A stretch of DNA of 64,000 nt from Alviniconcha marisindica (GCA_018857735.1 JABMCL010000854.1:300001-364000); one strand, 5' to 3'; positions 35,366 to 47,935 are shown, numbered from the stretch's first letter. Notes: generated by a model not told the origin, from the sequence alone. Translations and numbers: made by a program.

Positions 35366-37130
35366 ACTGGTGGTCCATACTGACCAAGCACGCAGCCATC
35401 CAACTGTTTGAATGATTGGCTGACTCAGTGCATAACCCCTTGCCCAACTTAATGCATTATCATTAACAACAATAATAACCTACCTTTCAAACCTATCTTT
35501 CTCAGCATGAGACATTTCTTCATTCACCCCCCCCCCCACCCCCAATGCATTTTTGGCCCCACCCCCACCCCCTCTTTTATTTTATTTTAAGAAAAGCATA
35601 ATGGGGTGGACTTACCACAATTTTGTACATCAAATTAAACAAAACTTTAAAGGTTGTTCAATTTTTTGCCTGTGTCATATCATCCCTGTGCAATTTCTGT
35701 CAACCCCCAAGCTCCCCCCCCCCCCCCCAACCTGACCCCCACCCCAACAAACACACACACACAAAGAACTCAAGAAAATCTGACCATACACACAACCGAA
35801 AAAGAAAAAGAAAAAAAAGAAAAAAAACCAGCAGGCACATTTTGCATTCGCCACAAGACTGAACAACAAAGCACGCTTATCTTTCAGCTCTGCCACCTCC
35901 AGTTTCCAGGAGATAAGATAGACAATGCACAGATAACTCTGGATAACTAACTACAAATACACCTGTAGGTATTGGGCGATTCAGCGAAGCTGGTTTGCTA
36001 CAGTGAATGCGCTTAGTAATCTTTTGCGCAAGAAGTCGTGAGAGGTCGCAGTGCACTTCCTGGCTGATTTCTGAGTAGGCGTTGCTTCACGCTTTGTATA
36101 ACAGTGGAAGTTAAACCTAGAATTGCGAAACAGTACAAATGCCAATACTGTTGCAATTGCAAAAATTACTGTGGAAAGGGGATGGAGGGTGGGCAAAAAG
36201 TGTCTTTGCGTCATTTTTTGGCTGACCAGAAGATCGTGAGTTCGTAGAAAAAATGTGTTTTGGGGCATCCTATAGCATGAGCAACAAGTTATTGCTTATT
36301 GCCAGATTGCCAGACACATTATGACTACGGGCCTCCAAAAATGCCTTTAAAGTTGGCAGTGTAAAATTCGCAAATTCACTGTCACCACCTTCCAATGTGA
36401 AGAAAGTACACACCGGAAGTAAAAGCAGCCAAGGGACTTAAGCGATGCCGGTCAAAAGTCAAGGGAGTTAACAATCCCGCCTGAATTGCCCAATAAGTAT
36501 CTGCTAGTTTGAGTCCAACCTAAAGCAGTGAAACCCAATCCTTTATGTTCTTCTTTAGAGCTTAAATTAGGTTGTCTATAGTCAGTGCACTCATGTGTGT
36601 GGGTGCCTGTGTGTATGTAGGTGCCTGCATGCACTTCACTTATTGCACTGTATAAATACTTTCACTATTATTATTGTAGTAAACTAACATTCACTGTTAT
36701 TGTTATAATAAACCAACATTTATTACTCTTATTATATATTTAAAAAAAAAACAGTCTCTGTTCCTTCTCTCAGCTGGAAGGAGCCATGTTATGGGTATAA
36801 AATGATTATTCTGAAATTATCTGGCTGGCTTAACTGCTGAGTAAAATGCTTGCACTTCAACCTACTCATCTGAAGGAATATCACCTGTTTTAAGCAGACC
36901 ACTTGGGTTGAGTCTTGTGGCCGAAGGTGTGAAGGCAGCAACGTCTTACTCCTTATACCTGAACTGAGTTCACACATGAGTGCATGATCAACTTGTCAAT
37001 TTGTACAGCCCGCTACTCTACAGGGTTTTCACTGCTTCTACCGATAAATACCCGAGTCTGTGCAGCCAAAGCCTGGCAAGGTCCCAGCATCATGGAAAGT
37101 GAGGCAGAGAGTAAGTGCAGAAAGCCTTAC

Positions 37131-37225
37131 CTCCGACTCCTCGTTCAACTCGTTGTCCAAGAAGTCAAAGCCCTTGAAGGTGACGATCAGCTCATTGCCA
37201 CTGCTGTCATTCATCAGTGTGTCAT
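37131..37225 (-). CDS. fry: furry exon w18
   Basis: It encodes DTLMNDSSGNELIVTFKGFD and FLDNELNEESE. The FKGFDFLDNEL motif aligns with FKDFDFLDVEL of FRY. Phase 1 in, phase 0 out. The acceptor is tgatggatttcag and the donor is GAG|gtaagg. The 7.5-kb downstream intron carries several unrelated tandem arrays. Confidence 0.95.
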
Positions 37226-37291
37226 CTGAAATCCATCATAAAGTATTAGCTACTGTTTCTATGAGTGTATCTCCATGAGAGAGAGACAGAG

Positions 37292-37399
37292 ACCCCCCCC
37301 CCCCCCCCCCCGAACACATACACAGGCACATGTATACATACAAAACACCTAAACACACACAAGTGTGTGCACGCATGCACTCACACATACACGTATGCG

Positions 37400-37445
<46 letters not shown>

Positions 37446-37862
37446 ACACACATCCATCACCCCGAACACACACCCCAAAAAAACCCATCAACACACATTA
37501 ACACACACACATGCACACACATTAACACACACATTCTTCCCCCCACCCATCCCCCCCATGTTCAGCCCCCCTCCCCCCCCCCTCCCACACACATCCCGCC
37601 CCCCACACCACCACACACACACACAGAGTCCAGCCCCTCAACTCACTGGAGGATGCGTCTGGCAGGGAGGCCTCTTCACCACTGGATCCCACGCTCTGCT
37701 GGTGATCCAAGGTGTCGCTGGACTGACTGAAGATCACCTGCAACACAACAAAACCATGGCCACGTCAACCACAGCCACTCCATCTACAACCACCACTCCA
37801 TCTACAACACCACAATTCAATAGTGTTTGTGTGCGTGTGTGTGTGGTGTGTGTGTGTGTGTG

Positions 37863-37902
<40 letters not shown>

Positions 37903-37974
37903 TGCGTGCGTGTGTGTTTGGGTGTGTGCATGTGTGTGTGTGTATGTGTGTGTGTGCATGTGTGTGCGTGTATA

Positions 37975-38015
<41 letters not shown>

Positions 38016-38340
38016 TGTGAGTGTGTGTGTGCATGCAAATGTGTGCATGCGTGTGCGCATTTGTGCACGTGCATGCGCAATGTGTGTACCTGCAGAAAAC
38101 AGTGCACATAAACATGTAAACTGTATGGACCCTCGTATGATCAGGGCAACAGCTACAAATGAAAGCTTGCACTATCTCTGCACATGATAATACTGTACCA
38201 GAAGGTAAAACAATCTTTACCGCAGTGCAGTTACTGTCTAAGAGAAATGTGTTTACACCAAAAAGGTACAACCCCCACCCCCACCCCCACCCCCAAAAAC
38301 ACACCCCCCCCCCAAAAAAAAAAAACACACACACACCCCC
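37292..38340. repeat. poly-C, (CA)n and (TG)n microsatellites flanking exon w17
   Basis: A C-run at 37293-37312, (CA)n at 37403-37444, C-rich tracts at 37538-37600, interrupted (TG)n at 37825-38035 and C/A-rich tracts at 38270-38345. They lie on both sides of w17 (37647-37737). Confidence 0.9.
37647..37737 (-). CDS. fry: furry exon w17
   Basis: It encodes VIFSQSSDTLDHQQSVGSSG and EEASLPDASS, aligning with the FRY segment VVFSSNEDLE. It is acidic and Ser-rich, so probably disordered. Phase 0 in, phase 1 out. The acceptor is tgttgtgttgcag. The donor is CCA|gtgagt; the preceding codon ends in A and is completed by w18 to Asn. Confidence 0.92.
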
Positions 38341-40030
38341 CACAACAACCCATCATGGCATTTCAAGATGCTGCACTCTAGAATATTTCTAAACAGTACC
38401 TAAACAGAATATTGCAGATAACAGACTCCCAACTGACACAAAACAAAACAAGAAGTGCAGGTTTGCAATAAATTTAGAATACATGTCCATCTTCATCTTC
38501 ATATAAGTAATATTGACTCTTTCTTTCTGCACAGAAGCCAAACACCAAACAAGGACGGAAAGCTTCTCGATCTTTTTCCCCACAGCCCTCCAATAAGAAA
38601 ACAAAACAAGAAAACAAATAATCTGATGCATTGCAAACGACTGACCGAATAGAAGAAGAAAAAAAAGAGTAAAAAGTAACTTCAGGTATGACTAACTGTA
38701 CCCCCCAAGAAGAAAAGATTCCTACACGAATATAAAAATAATAAACAGCTTAAATCCACAAGCATATAAATGAATCCATAAATAGAACAGTATGATAATC
38801 AAACAAATCGTAACTATATGAATAAACAAAAGAGCACTTTTCAAGAACTACTAGAGCACTTTTCAAGAACTACTAATATAAACAAACAGTACAGCTCCAC
38901 CCTAAAAAGAAACAACTAAGTGGAACCCTCTTAAGAGAGAGACAGTGGTTGAGACCATTAATATTATATTATTCACAGGAATTTCGGTTAAAGGAACTAG
39001 CTCTCTCAAAAAAAGCTCTGTCCCACACAGAGAAGAAACAATTAAAGAACACTCTGAGAAGGCTAGTTCAATGAAGGGAGCTTGGCTCAAGAGGGTTCCA
39101 TTGTATTGCTGATAAATAATAATTAAAAAGAAAAAATCTTCTTTTTTTTTAAAAGGAGAGAAAGAAATCTAATCAAAATTGACATTTGTCACCAAAAACC
39201 TGCAACTAAAAGGACCCTCGTCCTCAAAGAAGAGCATCCCAGTTTCAACACAGCAAAGAAATGGAAGTTTCAACACACACACACAAATTTAAGCCATGTA
39301 TATATATTTGTATTATATATATTATACTTACTCTGAATTACAGTGCAGCACGACATTGACAAATGCGCTTTTTTTAAAGAACGAGTACAATCCAAGCCGT
39401 TATGTATAATGTTTCACAAAAGTAATTACACAAGTAATATCTTGTGACAGCAGTGAAGCAACAATACAAGACTGCCATCAACAGCGTGTCACAAACAGTT
39501 ATGCACACACTGTGAAAATCAGCATGGAGGCAGCAACTCTTGTCACATATTATGCACAATCAACAACATGTATCTATATTATAAGCAGCCAGCAAACCAC
39601 ATGCAAACATGCACAATTATGGTGAAACTACAGTGTGCATGCAGCTCAGTGTTACTCTGGATTATTGTCACCATTTGTGTCTGTTCTCTGGCTCCCTTTT
39701 ACAGATTTTTGCATCAAACAAAAAATATTTTTAAAATATAAACATTATAAAAACTATACTGTTATTTTGACCAAATGATAATCTTACAACAAAAGCCTTT
39801 TGCAAAACTACAACCTGCATGCATCTCCAGATGTTGAATTACTGAAATTTTCATCTGTCACTGTACTGACTATGAACCAAACACTCTAACAGATGGTATG
39901 CATAAAACAGAATCAGTCATAACATCTGGATGACTTTGGCACATTTTTCCTTCATGCTTCCATGTAAATGCATCCCTTAACAATGCCCCCTGTTCTGTCC
40001 TTAACGTCTGCCTGTCCTTTAACTTAACCT

Positions 40031-40294
40031 TTAACCCTCTCCCTGCCAATTTTTTTTCACTGCCCATGCAAATTCTTTCCCACCCCTCCGACACCTCCCC
40101 AAAAAACAGGTCTTGCAGGGGTGTTCAGCCAATTGGAAACATTCAATTTCTTCACCTTTGCTTCTCCAAAGTCCGTAGGAAAAGTAAGAATTTGAGCAGG
40201 ACACCTCAAAGGCAGATTTTTTTTTTAAGGGAATGGAGAAGAAAAAAAGGGTCAAGGATGTCATATGATATCATAAAGGCAGGGGAAGGGTAAG
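40031..40294. mobile_element. MITE-like element, TTAACCCTxTCxCTGCC family (copy 1)
   Basis: The left end is ttaaccctctccctgcc and the right end, inverted, is ggcaggggaagggtaag, with a slightly decayed TTAA. Close to the right end it shares atgtcatatgat and tcataaaggcag with the copy at 55153-55374. A third copy is at 53426-53655. No coding capacity. Confidence 0.7.
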
Positions 40295-40594
40295 CTAACT
40301 TTGGCCTGAAAGAGCGAAAACAGTTTGTATCGAAACGATTGACGAAAGCCGTCCTGGCTTGGACTGTTGTCCTTTCCTCTCCATCTTGGGCCAGTTCAAC
40401 GCTGGTTTCACTGATGTGGTACACACTGTGTTTCCCTTTAGCCCTCATATATCCCATGTGTGGTTGACTGGGCTCAAAGCACCAACCAACTAACTGATCT
40501 TCCCTATCTCCAGGTCTACAGAAATCCCTTTACACCCCCATTACACAATCACCATTCAAGGGCATCTTCTTCTCGAAAGATGCTACTTGCTAGC

Positions 40595-41516
40595 CTGGCA
40601 AGGGGGGGGGGGGGGGGAGTGAAATTGACATTGTGTTTTATTTACCTTAGGTGTTCTTTTTATTTACCTTAGGTGTTTGTTGCCTAAGAGAAAAAGGTTC
40701 TTCCAAAATTTGTACTGTTGTGTAAGGTCCTATTAAAAAATATTTAAAAACAACAACACTCTTCCTAAACCCATAGCATCTTTTGATCTTCCTTCTTCAG
40801 GGCTAGTAAAAGATTTGCCTGAGGTATTTAACATGCTAAGATTGCTGTCCATCAAAGCAGACTTTGGGAACTGAGAGAAAGCCGGCAGCTACAGAGTCAT
40901 CCAATATAGTATAACCCAGCAGTGGTCTACAGCAGAACCCCCTTAACACAAGGTGTGTGGGACTATTTGAAGTCCCTTCTCCCTAGCAGGCAATTGGTCT
41001 TCAAAGAACAAATTTAGAAATTAACCAAATTCAACATGGATTTAAAAAAAGTTTCAGGCTGAAGTGTAGAAGAAAAGAAACAGAAAACAAATAATTAATT
41101 GCTGAGGTGTTATGTTTAGATCTGGAAGACCTTAAACAGAGTAAATCTGACAGAAGAAGAAAAAAATTGCCACTTTTCATTCAAGCAAAATTTCACCTCA
41201 AAGGCATTTGTTAAAATGTTGAAGAGAGTTCCACTGTAATCCAACAAAACAAACTATAAAAAAAAATCCTTCAAAACAGTGCTGACAGACCACATCACAA
41301 AAAGAGAATAGGAACCAATGCAGTAGTATAAAGTGAACATGGTTCAAACAGAAACAGAACAGCAAACAAAATAAGTATGAGACCAATCAAATAAATGTTG
41401 TAGTACTACTGTCAGCCAATGAGGGTTGAAGGGGGGTTGGGGGGAAGGGGTGGAGGAGGGGAGGGGGGGTTGAATGTCTCCACTGTGCCAGCCAGGCGAC
41501 AGAGATCCAGTCTTAC
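40595..41516. other. intron w16-w17 sequence, poly-G tracts, nothing else
   Basis: G-runs at 40602-40618 and 41430-41470. The gaps 38346-40030 and 40295-41516 contain no supportable exon or repeat. Confidence 0.5.
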
Positions 41517-41534
41517 CTTGTTAATGGTCGTGTC
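41517..41534 (-). CDS. fry: candidate 18-nt in-frame microexon between furry w16 and w17
   Basis: The sequence ctctgactag|18 nt|gtaaga sits in the w16-w17 intron. The two flanking exons join in phase 0, and the 18 nt reads DTTINK with no stop, so inclusion would add six residues after PKSPS. The donor AAG|gtaaga is close to consensus; the acceptor tract is only moderate. Vertebrate FRY has no counterpart that I recall, so constitutive use is unlikely. Short in-frame exons of this kind are often neuron-specific. Without transcript data this remains a candidate. Confidence 0.35.
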
Positions 41535-41594
41535 CTAGTCAGAGGCAATCAAAGCTCCCATTAAAGACAAGACAGACACCACAGAGAAGCCAAC

Positions 41595-41775
41595 AGCAGC
41601 AGCAGCAACAACAACAACAACAACACACACACACATGGACACGCACGCACACACACACACACTCACACACACACACACACACTCACACGCATGCACACAC
41701 GCACGCACAAACACACACAGGCGGATACAGCTCACACTGGGAACACAAGAGTGCAAGCGCACACACACACCTACA
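41595..41775. repeat. (CAA)n and (CA)n microsatellites
   Basis: (CAG/CAA)n at 41591-41625 and interrupted (CA)n at 41622-41775. Further poly-C occurs at 42127-42137 and (TG)n at 42089-42108. Confidence 0.85.
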
Positions 41776-42584
41776 CACAGTCATAGTCTCAGAAGGGTGT
41801 TCTAAGACTAAGACAAAGAGTGAAGTCTGCATGGCTGATCAGTTGTAGTCATGCAGACAAGTTCTAGACAAAAACAGACTCCACTTCTACAAATGCTGTG
41901 GCAAGAGCATGCAATCCTGATATGTGTCAGCGGAAAAGAAGAAAAACCACTTGTGTTTCAAGAAAAGGGTGTCCTTTAAGAAAAATGCTTCTTCTTTTTT
42001 TACTTTATTTTTTTATTTTGGGGGTAAAAGATTTTTTTTATCCAAGATTGTTTGAAATTGTACAGGCATTTTTTCTCTCTCAGTAAGGTGTGTGTGTGTG
42101 CGTGTGTGTTTTAAAAATACATATCCCCCCCCCCCACCCTGTGTGCAAATATATGTATATGGATATATATCTATCTATCACACACACACAAACACACTTC
42201 CCAGTACCACTGTGCAAAATAACTTAGTATTCCAACAGTTTATGTTACTACCCCAAAGGCAAAGTTTGCTGCTTTTCAGTGCTCTAAGATGCAGTCATCT
42301 AGCATCACTGGTGGCAACATCCACCTACCATGCCAGGCACACAGAGAAAGGTGACGGGACACTGATACTCTCTCATGTCCACACACAGTCCATGTGGGAA
42401 TCTCTAACTACCATGCCAAAGACACACTCACGACTCAAGACACACTCACGCACAAGCATGCACACACACAGGCCTACGCGCACACACACACAGATCCCAG
42501 AACTGCAGAAGACGTGATGGTGAGACAAAGCGAAGAGACAAGTGAGACTCGCCACTGGGACAGAATGGTTCAAACTCTGCCGCC

Positions 42585-43905
42585 CCACAGCCAGAACTCA
42601 GCGCACCTCAGTCACATTGCTGAGGGTTCCGCACTGAGCTCTGAGATGCACCAGCCAGAACTCAGCGTTCCTCAGTCATATGGCTGAGGGTTCCGCACTG
42701 AGCTCTGAGATGCACCAACCAGAACTCAGCGTTCCTTATTTACATTGATAAGGGTTCCGCACTGAGCTCTAAGATGCACCAGCCAGAACTCAGCGTTCCT
42801 CAGTCACATTGCTGAGGGTTCCACACTGACCTCTGAGCCGTGCCAGCCAAAACTCAGTGTACCTCAGTTACATTGCTGAGGGTTCCGCGCTGAGCTCTGA
42901 ACCCTGCCAGCCAAAACTCAGCATACCTCTGCTACATTGTAGAGGGTTCCGAGCTGACCTCTGAGCCCTGCCAGCCAAAACTCAGCATACCCCAGTTACA
43001 TTGCTGAGGGTTCCACGCTGAGCTCTGAGCCATGCCATCCAAAACTCAGTGTTCCTCAGTCACACTGCAGAGGGTTCCATGCTGACCTCTGAGCCATGCC
43101 AGCCAAAACTCAGCGTTCCTCAGTCACACTGCAGAGGGTTCCATGCCGAGCTCTGAGCCGTGCCAGCCTAAACTCAGTGTACCCCATTTACACTGCTGAG
43201 GGTTCCGCGCTGAGCTCTGAGCCGTGCCAGCCAAAACTCAGCGTACCTCAGTCACACTGCAGAGGGTTCCACACTAAGCTCTGAGCTGTGCCAGCCTAAA
43301 CTCAGCATGCCTCAGTCACATTGCTGAGGGTTCCGCGCTGACCTCTGAGCCAAGCTAGCCCAAACTCAGGGTACCTCAGAGGTTCCACTCTAAGCTCTGA
43401 GTTCTGCCAGCCAAAACTCCGCCTTCCCTCAGTCACATGGCAGATAGTTCTGCACTGAGTTCTGCCAGCCAAAACTCTGCCTTACCTCAGTCACATGGCA
43501 GATGGTTCTGCACTGAGCTCTGCCAGCCAAAACTCTGCCTTACCTCAGTCACATGGCAGATAGTTCAGCACTGAGTTCTGCCAGCCAAAACTCCGCCTTC
43601 CCTCAGTCACATGGCAGATAGTTCAGCACTGAGCTCTGCCAGCCAAAACTCAGCGTACCTCAATCACATTACAGAGGTTTCCATGCTGAGCTCTGAGCCA
43701 TTGCAGCCAAAACCCAGTGTACCTCAATTACATTACAGAGGTTTCCATGCTGAGCTCTGAGCCATTGCAGCCAAAACCCAGTGTACCTCAATCACATTAC
43801 AGAGGTTTCCATGCTGAGCTCTGAGCCCTGCCAGCCAAAACTCAGCATACCTCAATCACATTACAGAGGTTTCAGTGCTGAGCTCTGAGCCATTGTCTCT
43901 TTCCT
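42585..43905. repeat. minisatellite, ~64-bp unit, ~20 copies, intron w16-w17
   Basis: The unit is cagccagaactcagcgttcc, tcagtcacattgctgagggt and tccgcactgagctctgag. Each unit contains a small hairpin, cctcag...ctgagg. Units at 43430-43640 form a shorter ~58-bp subtype (ctgccagccaaaactctgcc). Confidence 0.9.
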
Positions 43906-44528
43906 TCCTCACAAGCTTTCGCTCACGCTCCCTGCTTTTTTTCTGGCATCCTTCCTCCAACTCTGCCATAACTGAGTTTTTACACCACAGGTTCAGTCTT
44001 AGTGGGCAGAGCCACCTGGATAGCGTAACCATCTAAGGTGGAGGCTGGAGGAAAGATGCTGGAAACCCAAAAGGCTCAGAGTGTGGAGTTTGACCTGACC
44101 ACCACCTGCTACAGCACTGACTGGTGGAAAGCACAACAATTTGAGCCCCATTCTGCAGTCAAGCGTCTGTCATCCAACTCTGGCAGCTTGTATCTCCTGT
44201 CACCAACGAACGTGCGCTGTAGCTTATTCTGAAGGTTTCATTTTGTATTCGCTAGTGACAGGCTCCACTGCCATGCTTAAGCTTGTGAAGAAAACACAGC
44301 CTTGATTTTCTCGCACAGAATATTAACTGTGGCCTTCTGACTGGCTGAAGTGCTTGGGTGGCTGGCAACCCGGAACCCTCTCTCTACAAGGAGCATTCAG
44401 TCTCTGATATGTGCACAGATATATATATATACACAAACAGTGCCAACACAGGTGACACACAGACACTCACACTCACACATGGGAGGATAAAGGAAGTGCA
44501 GAGGCAGGGGCAGGGAGCTGTGACTTAC

Positions 44529-44603
44529 CGACGGACTCTTGGGCAGTCCCACCCTCTGACCGAAGCAGGTAAGGAGGTTGACCAGCCGTTCTCTCGTGCG
44601 TGC
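44529..44603 (-). CDS. fry: furry exon w16
   Basis: 25 codons: ARTRERLVNLLTCFGQRVGL and PKSPS, collinear with the FRY segment RTREKLMNVLSLCG...GLPK. Phase 0 on both sides. The acceptor is gtctttgcag and the donor TCG|gtaagt is very strong. Direct joining to w17 gives an uninterrupted match to FRY; an optional microexon candidate lies between them. Confidence 0.95.
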
Positions 44604-44924
44604 CTGCAAAGACAGTCGCCACAGTCAGTTTCCAAAATCAGCTGTCATGCCTAGTGTACTGGGGACAGGTAAAATAATGCAAAAGGACCTCTTGCCACCA
44701 TCTGCCAGACTGGTGAGCTTTAGCCAGTCAGCGCCTGCATACAGACATCCCCCCTTACACAAGCCCAATGGCTGTTCAAGTACCACTGTGAGGTAAGCAA
44801 AGCACATGATCATGCTACTTTTGAAAACAATGATCGAGCACCTTGGATCTGTGCAGTTCAAAGTGTGAGAACGACCCTGTATCAATTTTGCCTGGGCTGT
44901 CAGGAAAGTTCCCCATTTTTCCTT

Positions 44925-45085
44925 TCTTAAGAGCTGGAAGACTTTCTTTTCCTCTAAATAATAATGTGCTCTGAAAATAAAACATGCACGTCTACACTCC
45001 CAGTTTTTCCCTTCTTACGAGATGTAAGGCTTTTTTTCCCTCTAAATAAAAATGTGCTCGGAAAATAAAACATGCAGGTCTACAC
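44925..45085. repeat. ~80-bp tandem duplication, intron w15-w16
   Basis: ttttcctttcttaagagctg ... aataataatgtgctctgaaa ... aaaacatgcacgtctacac is repeated once with modest divergence. Confidence 0.75.
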
Positions 45086-45293
45086 ATCATTTTCACTATC
45101 ATCTGTGGGATTGGGCATTCAGTTCCGTTTCCAACCTGACCAGAAAAGGCAAAGTGCAGTAGGGTGAGGCAGATCAAACTGTAAACCTGTGACTTGTTTT
45201 CCACTGGTTCACAAACATCAGGCTGAAAGCTGCTTGACCGCTTTGCTCCCTGTACCGTTCATGAGGGTCACGCGTCAGAAAACTCAGCCTCAC

Positions 45294-45496
45294 CTGTGAA
45301 GCCTGTGGCCGTCTCCACAAGGAGTCAATGTCCTGGTTGTTGGACGGCTTGCGGGACAGGGACACCACTGAGGCCACGGCAGAGGTTGCCGCTGGCTTTT
45401 CTTCAGTGCCTGAGTTCCTGGGCGACTCAGAGTTGAGGAACCTGAGCCCGATGACCGCGGACTTGGACAGGTCCAGAGAGAAGTCCAGCGTGCGTC
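45294..45496 (-). CDS. fry: furry exon w15
   Basis: It starts RTLDFSLDLSKSAVIGLRF, matching the FRY segment KTLDFHFDISETPIIG. A low-complexity Ser/Ala linker follows, and it ends NNQDIDSLWRRPQASQ, matching the conserved W+RPQLSQ. Phase 1 in, phase 0 out. The acceptor is gctcttccacag and the donor is CAG|gtgagg. Confidence 0.95.
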
Positions 45497-45540
45497 CTGT
45501 GGAAGAGCAGTACAGCTAGCCATTAAACATGAGGTGGGTA

Positions 45541-45941
45541 ATGGGGGGGGGGGGGGGGGGGGGGATTAGTGTGAATGGAAATCCAGTACGCAGATCCCAA
45601 TGTCATCAAGTTTGTAAGGGGATGAATATTTACTTACTCTTGGCGGTTGTCAACATCTGCATGCCTGCATGCATGTGTGAGTGAGTATGTGTGTGAGCAA
45701 GCAAGCGTGAATGTGTGCATGCATACATGTGAGTGTGTGTGTTGTATGTCTGCATGCATGTGAGTGTGTGTGTTAACATGTGCATGCCAGCAAGCAAGGG
45801 AGCTAATGTGTATATGTATGCATGCATGGAAGTGTGGGTGTGCATGTGCAGTGCATATATTCATTAATGTGTGTGTGTGCACTCATGGGGGGTGGGGGGT
45901 GGGGGGTGGAGAAGTGCATGTGTGTGTGACTGTGAGTGTGT

Positions 45942-46001
<60 letters not shown>

Positions 46002-46100
46002 ATCTGTGTGTGCACTTGTAACTCTGTGGGTTTGTGTATATGTGTGTGTGTGGCTGTATGTGTGCGTGTGCTTACATATATGCAGGCATGTGCTTGTGAC

Positions 46101-46170
<70 letters not shown>
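45541..46170. repeat. poly-G and (TG)n microsatellites, intron w14-w15
   Basis: A G-run at 45543-45564, interrupted TG-rich sequence from 45670, pure (TG)n at about 45940-46000 and 46101-46170. Confidence 0.9.
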
Positions 46171-46171
<1 letters not shown>

Positions 46172-46289
46172 TGTATGCATGTGTCAGTATGCCTGTGTTG
46201 AGTGGGTGCAAACACATGTGCACAGGTGCACAGACAGATGGGGGTGAAGAAGACTGCAAGGGGAGAAACAGACAGTTCACCAGTCCTAC

Positions 46290-46470
46290 CTGGCAGTTCT
46301 TTATGCATGCGGGAGATGCAGTCCGTCTCGGCAAAAGAGGTGTGAGGGAACATGGCGCCCAGCTCTGCAGCGCTGCTGACTGTGGACGACTGGGGGGGAG
46401 GGGCAGCCAGGGTGGAGGATCGGGTCACCGCCAGCTTCAGGATCTTCTGGGCTTCCTTCCAGTGGGCACC
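46290..46470 (-). CDS. fry: furry exon w14
   Basis: It starts GAHWKEAQKILKLAVTRSS, which aligns with the conserved YWKEALNILKLVVSRS of FRY. It then diverges into a Pro/Ser linker (LAAPPPQSSTVSSAAELG) and ends CISRMHKELPG. Phase 0 in, phase 1 out. The acceptor is gtccaccacag and the donor is G|gtagga. Confidence 0.95.
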
Positions 46471-46614
46471 CTGTGGTGGACATCCACATTACAACAACAG
46501 TAATATCCCTGGTGAGAACACCCACATCAAAGCTGTCTTAGTGTACACTGACATTAATATTCCTGGTGAGATCATCCATTTCAACAGTCTTAGTGTACAA
46601 ACTGGAATATTACA

Positions 46615-46905
46615 ACAGCAGCAAGAAATCACACAGAGAGACAGAGAGAGCAGAAAGAGAGACAGACAGGTGCAAAAAAAAAGAAGTAAAGAGAGACAGA
46701 GAGAGCATAAAGACAGAGAGAGAGAGAGAGAAAGTAAGAGACAGACACGTGCAAGGAAAGACAGAGAGGATGGAAAGCAAGACAGAGAGAGTGGAAAGAG
46801 AGACAGAGAGAGCGGAAAGAGAGACAGAGAGAGTGGAAAGAAAGAGAGACAGCGAGAGAGGAAGTAAGAGACAGACAGACAGACAGGTGCAAGGTAAAAG
46901 AGGCC
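46615..46905. repeat. purine-rich (GAGACAGA)n minisatellite, intron w13-w14
   Basis: Nearly uninterrupted A/G sequence with ~18-20-bp units (gaaagagagacagagagagt g). On the transcribed strand it is a long pyrimidine tract. Confidence 0.85.
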
Positions 46906-47023
46906 AAGATGAGCTATAATTTTCTGCAGAGACCCATCTTCCTGTGTCTGGCACAGCCCTTTAGCACTCACTTTGAAGTAAACTGTCCCCAACACCCTGC
47001 AAACAGCAGACATCCTGACCCAC

Positions 47024-47173
47024 CTGTACGTGTTTGTTCAAAGCATTGAACAGTTCCTGGTTCAGGATGCGATTGCTGCTGGTGGGCAGAGCATTGATGT
47101 CCACATAGTGAGCAATGCAGTAGAGGATCTGCAGGATGTCCAGCTGGTACAGGTAAGGTCCCTTCTCCAGCAC
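47024..47173 (-). CDS. fry: furry exon w13
   Basis: 50 codons, phase 0 on both sides: VLEKGPYLYQLDILQILYCI, AHYVDINALP and ILNQELFNALNKHVQ. It corresponds to the FRY block containing LLEKG and the helix SLLQIIYSLL. The acceptor is ctttctgtaccag and the donor is CAG|gtgggt. About five decayed copies of its first ~40 nt plus the acceptor lie upstream in the intron (47174-47650). Confidence 0.95.
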
Positions 47174-47935
47174 CTGGTACAGAAAGAGTTACTGACTGCT
47201 GATATCCAAAATGCAGCAGAAGATCTGCAGAATATCTACCTGGTACAGGTAGGGTCCTTTCTCTAGCACCTGGTACTGAAAGAGTTCATGACAGGTGGTA
47301 TGCAAAATGCAGCAGCAGATCTGCAGAATGTCATCCTGGTACTGGTAGGGTCCCTTCTCTAACACCTGGTACAGAAAGAGTTACTGACTGGTGATGTCTG
47401 CAATGCAATCAAAGATCTGCAGAATGTCTACCTGGTACAGGTCCCTTCTCTAGCACCTGGCACAGAGAGGGTTAATGACTAGTGATGTCTGCAAATGCAA
47501 TGCAGCCGAAGATCTGCAGGATGTCCAGCGAGGACAGGTGGGTCCCTATTCTAGTAACTGGTACAGAAAGAGTTACTAAGATCTGCATGACTTCTGGCTG
47601 GTACAGGTAGGGTTCCTTCTCTAGCACCTGACACAGGGAGGGTTAATACATGCACATTGTAGGCAAAGGAGCAGAGAATCTGCAGAAAGTCTCACTCTAG
47701 TCAAACCTAAAAACATTTCTTTTCCCTATAGTCCTGCCATGTTTTCTGCCCTGCGCTGCTTTCTTCAGCCATCTCATGTTTCTAAGTTGTATGTAAATAC
47801 ATGTGCCTGTGTGCATGCATGCGTGTGCATGTATGCACTCAGCCTCTAGGGACAAGATTTTGTGCTTTATAACACTTTTATTATTATAAGTCCAGCTGGT
47901 ACAGACAGGCTCCCTTCTCTAATACTTGGTCCACT
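47174..47935. repeat. decayed array carrying copies of the exon w13 5' edge and acceptor
   Basis: Copies of gcagaatgtctacctggtac, aggtagggtcccttctctag and cacctggtacagaaagagtt recur roughly every 75-100 bp near 47228, 47323, 47418, 47515 and 47585, with a fragment at 47889. They match exon w13's first ~40 coding bases plus its acceptor region. Confidence 0.8.
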
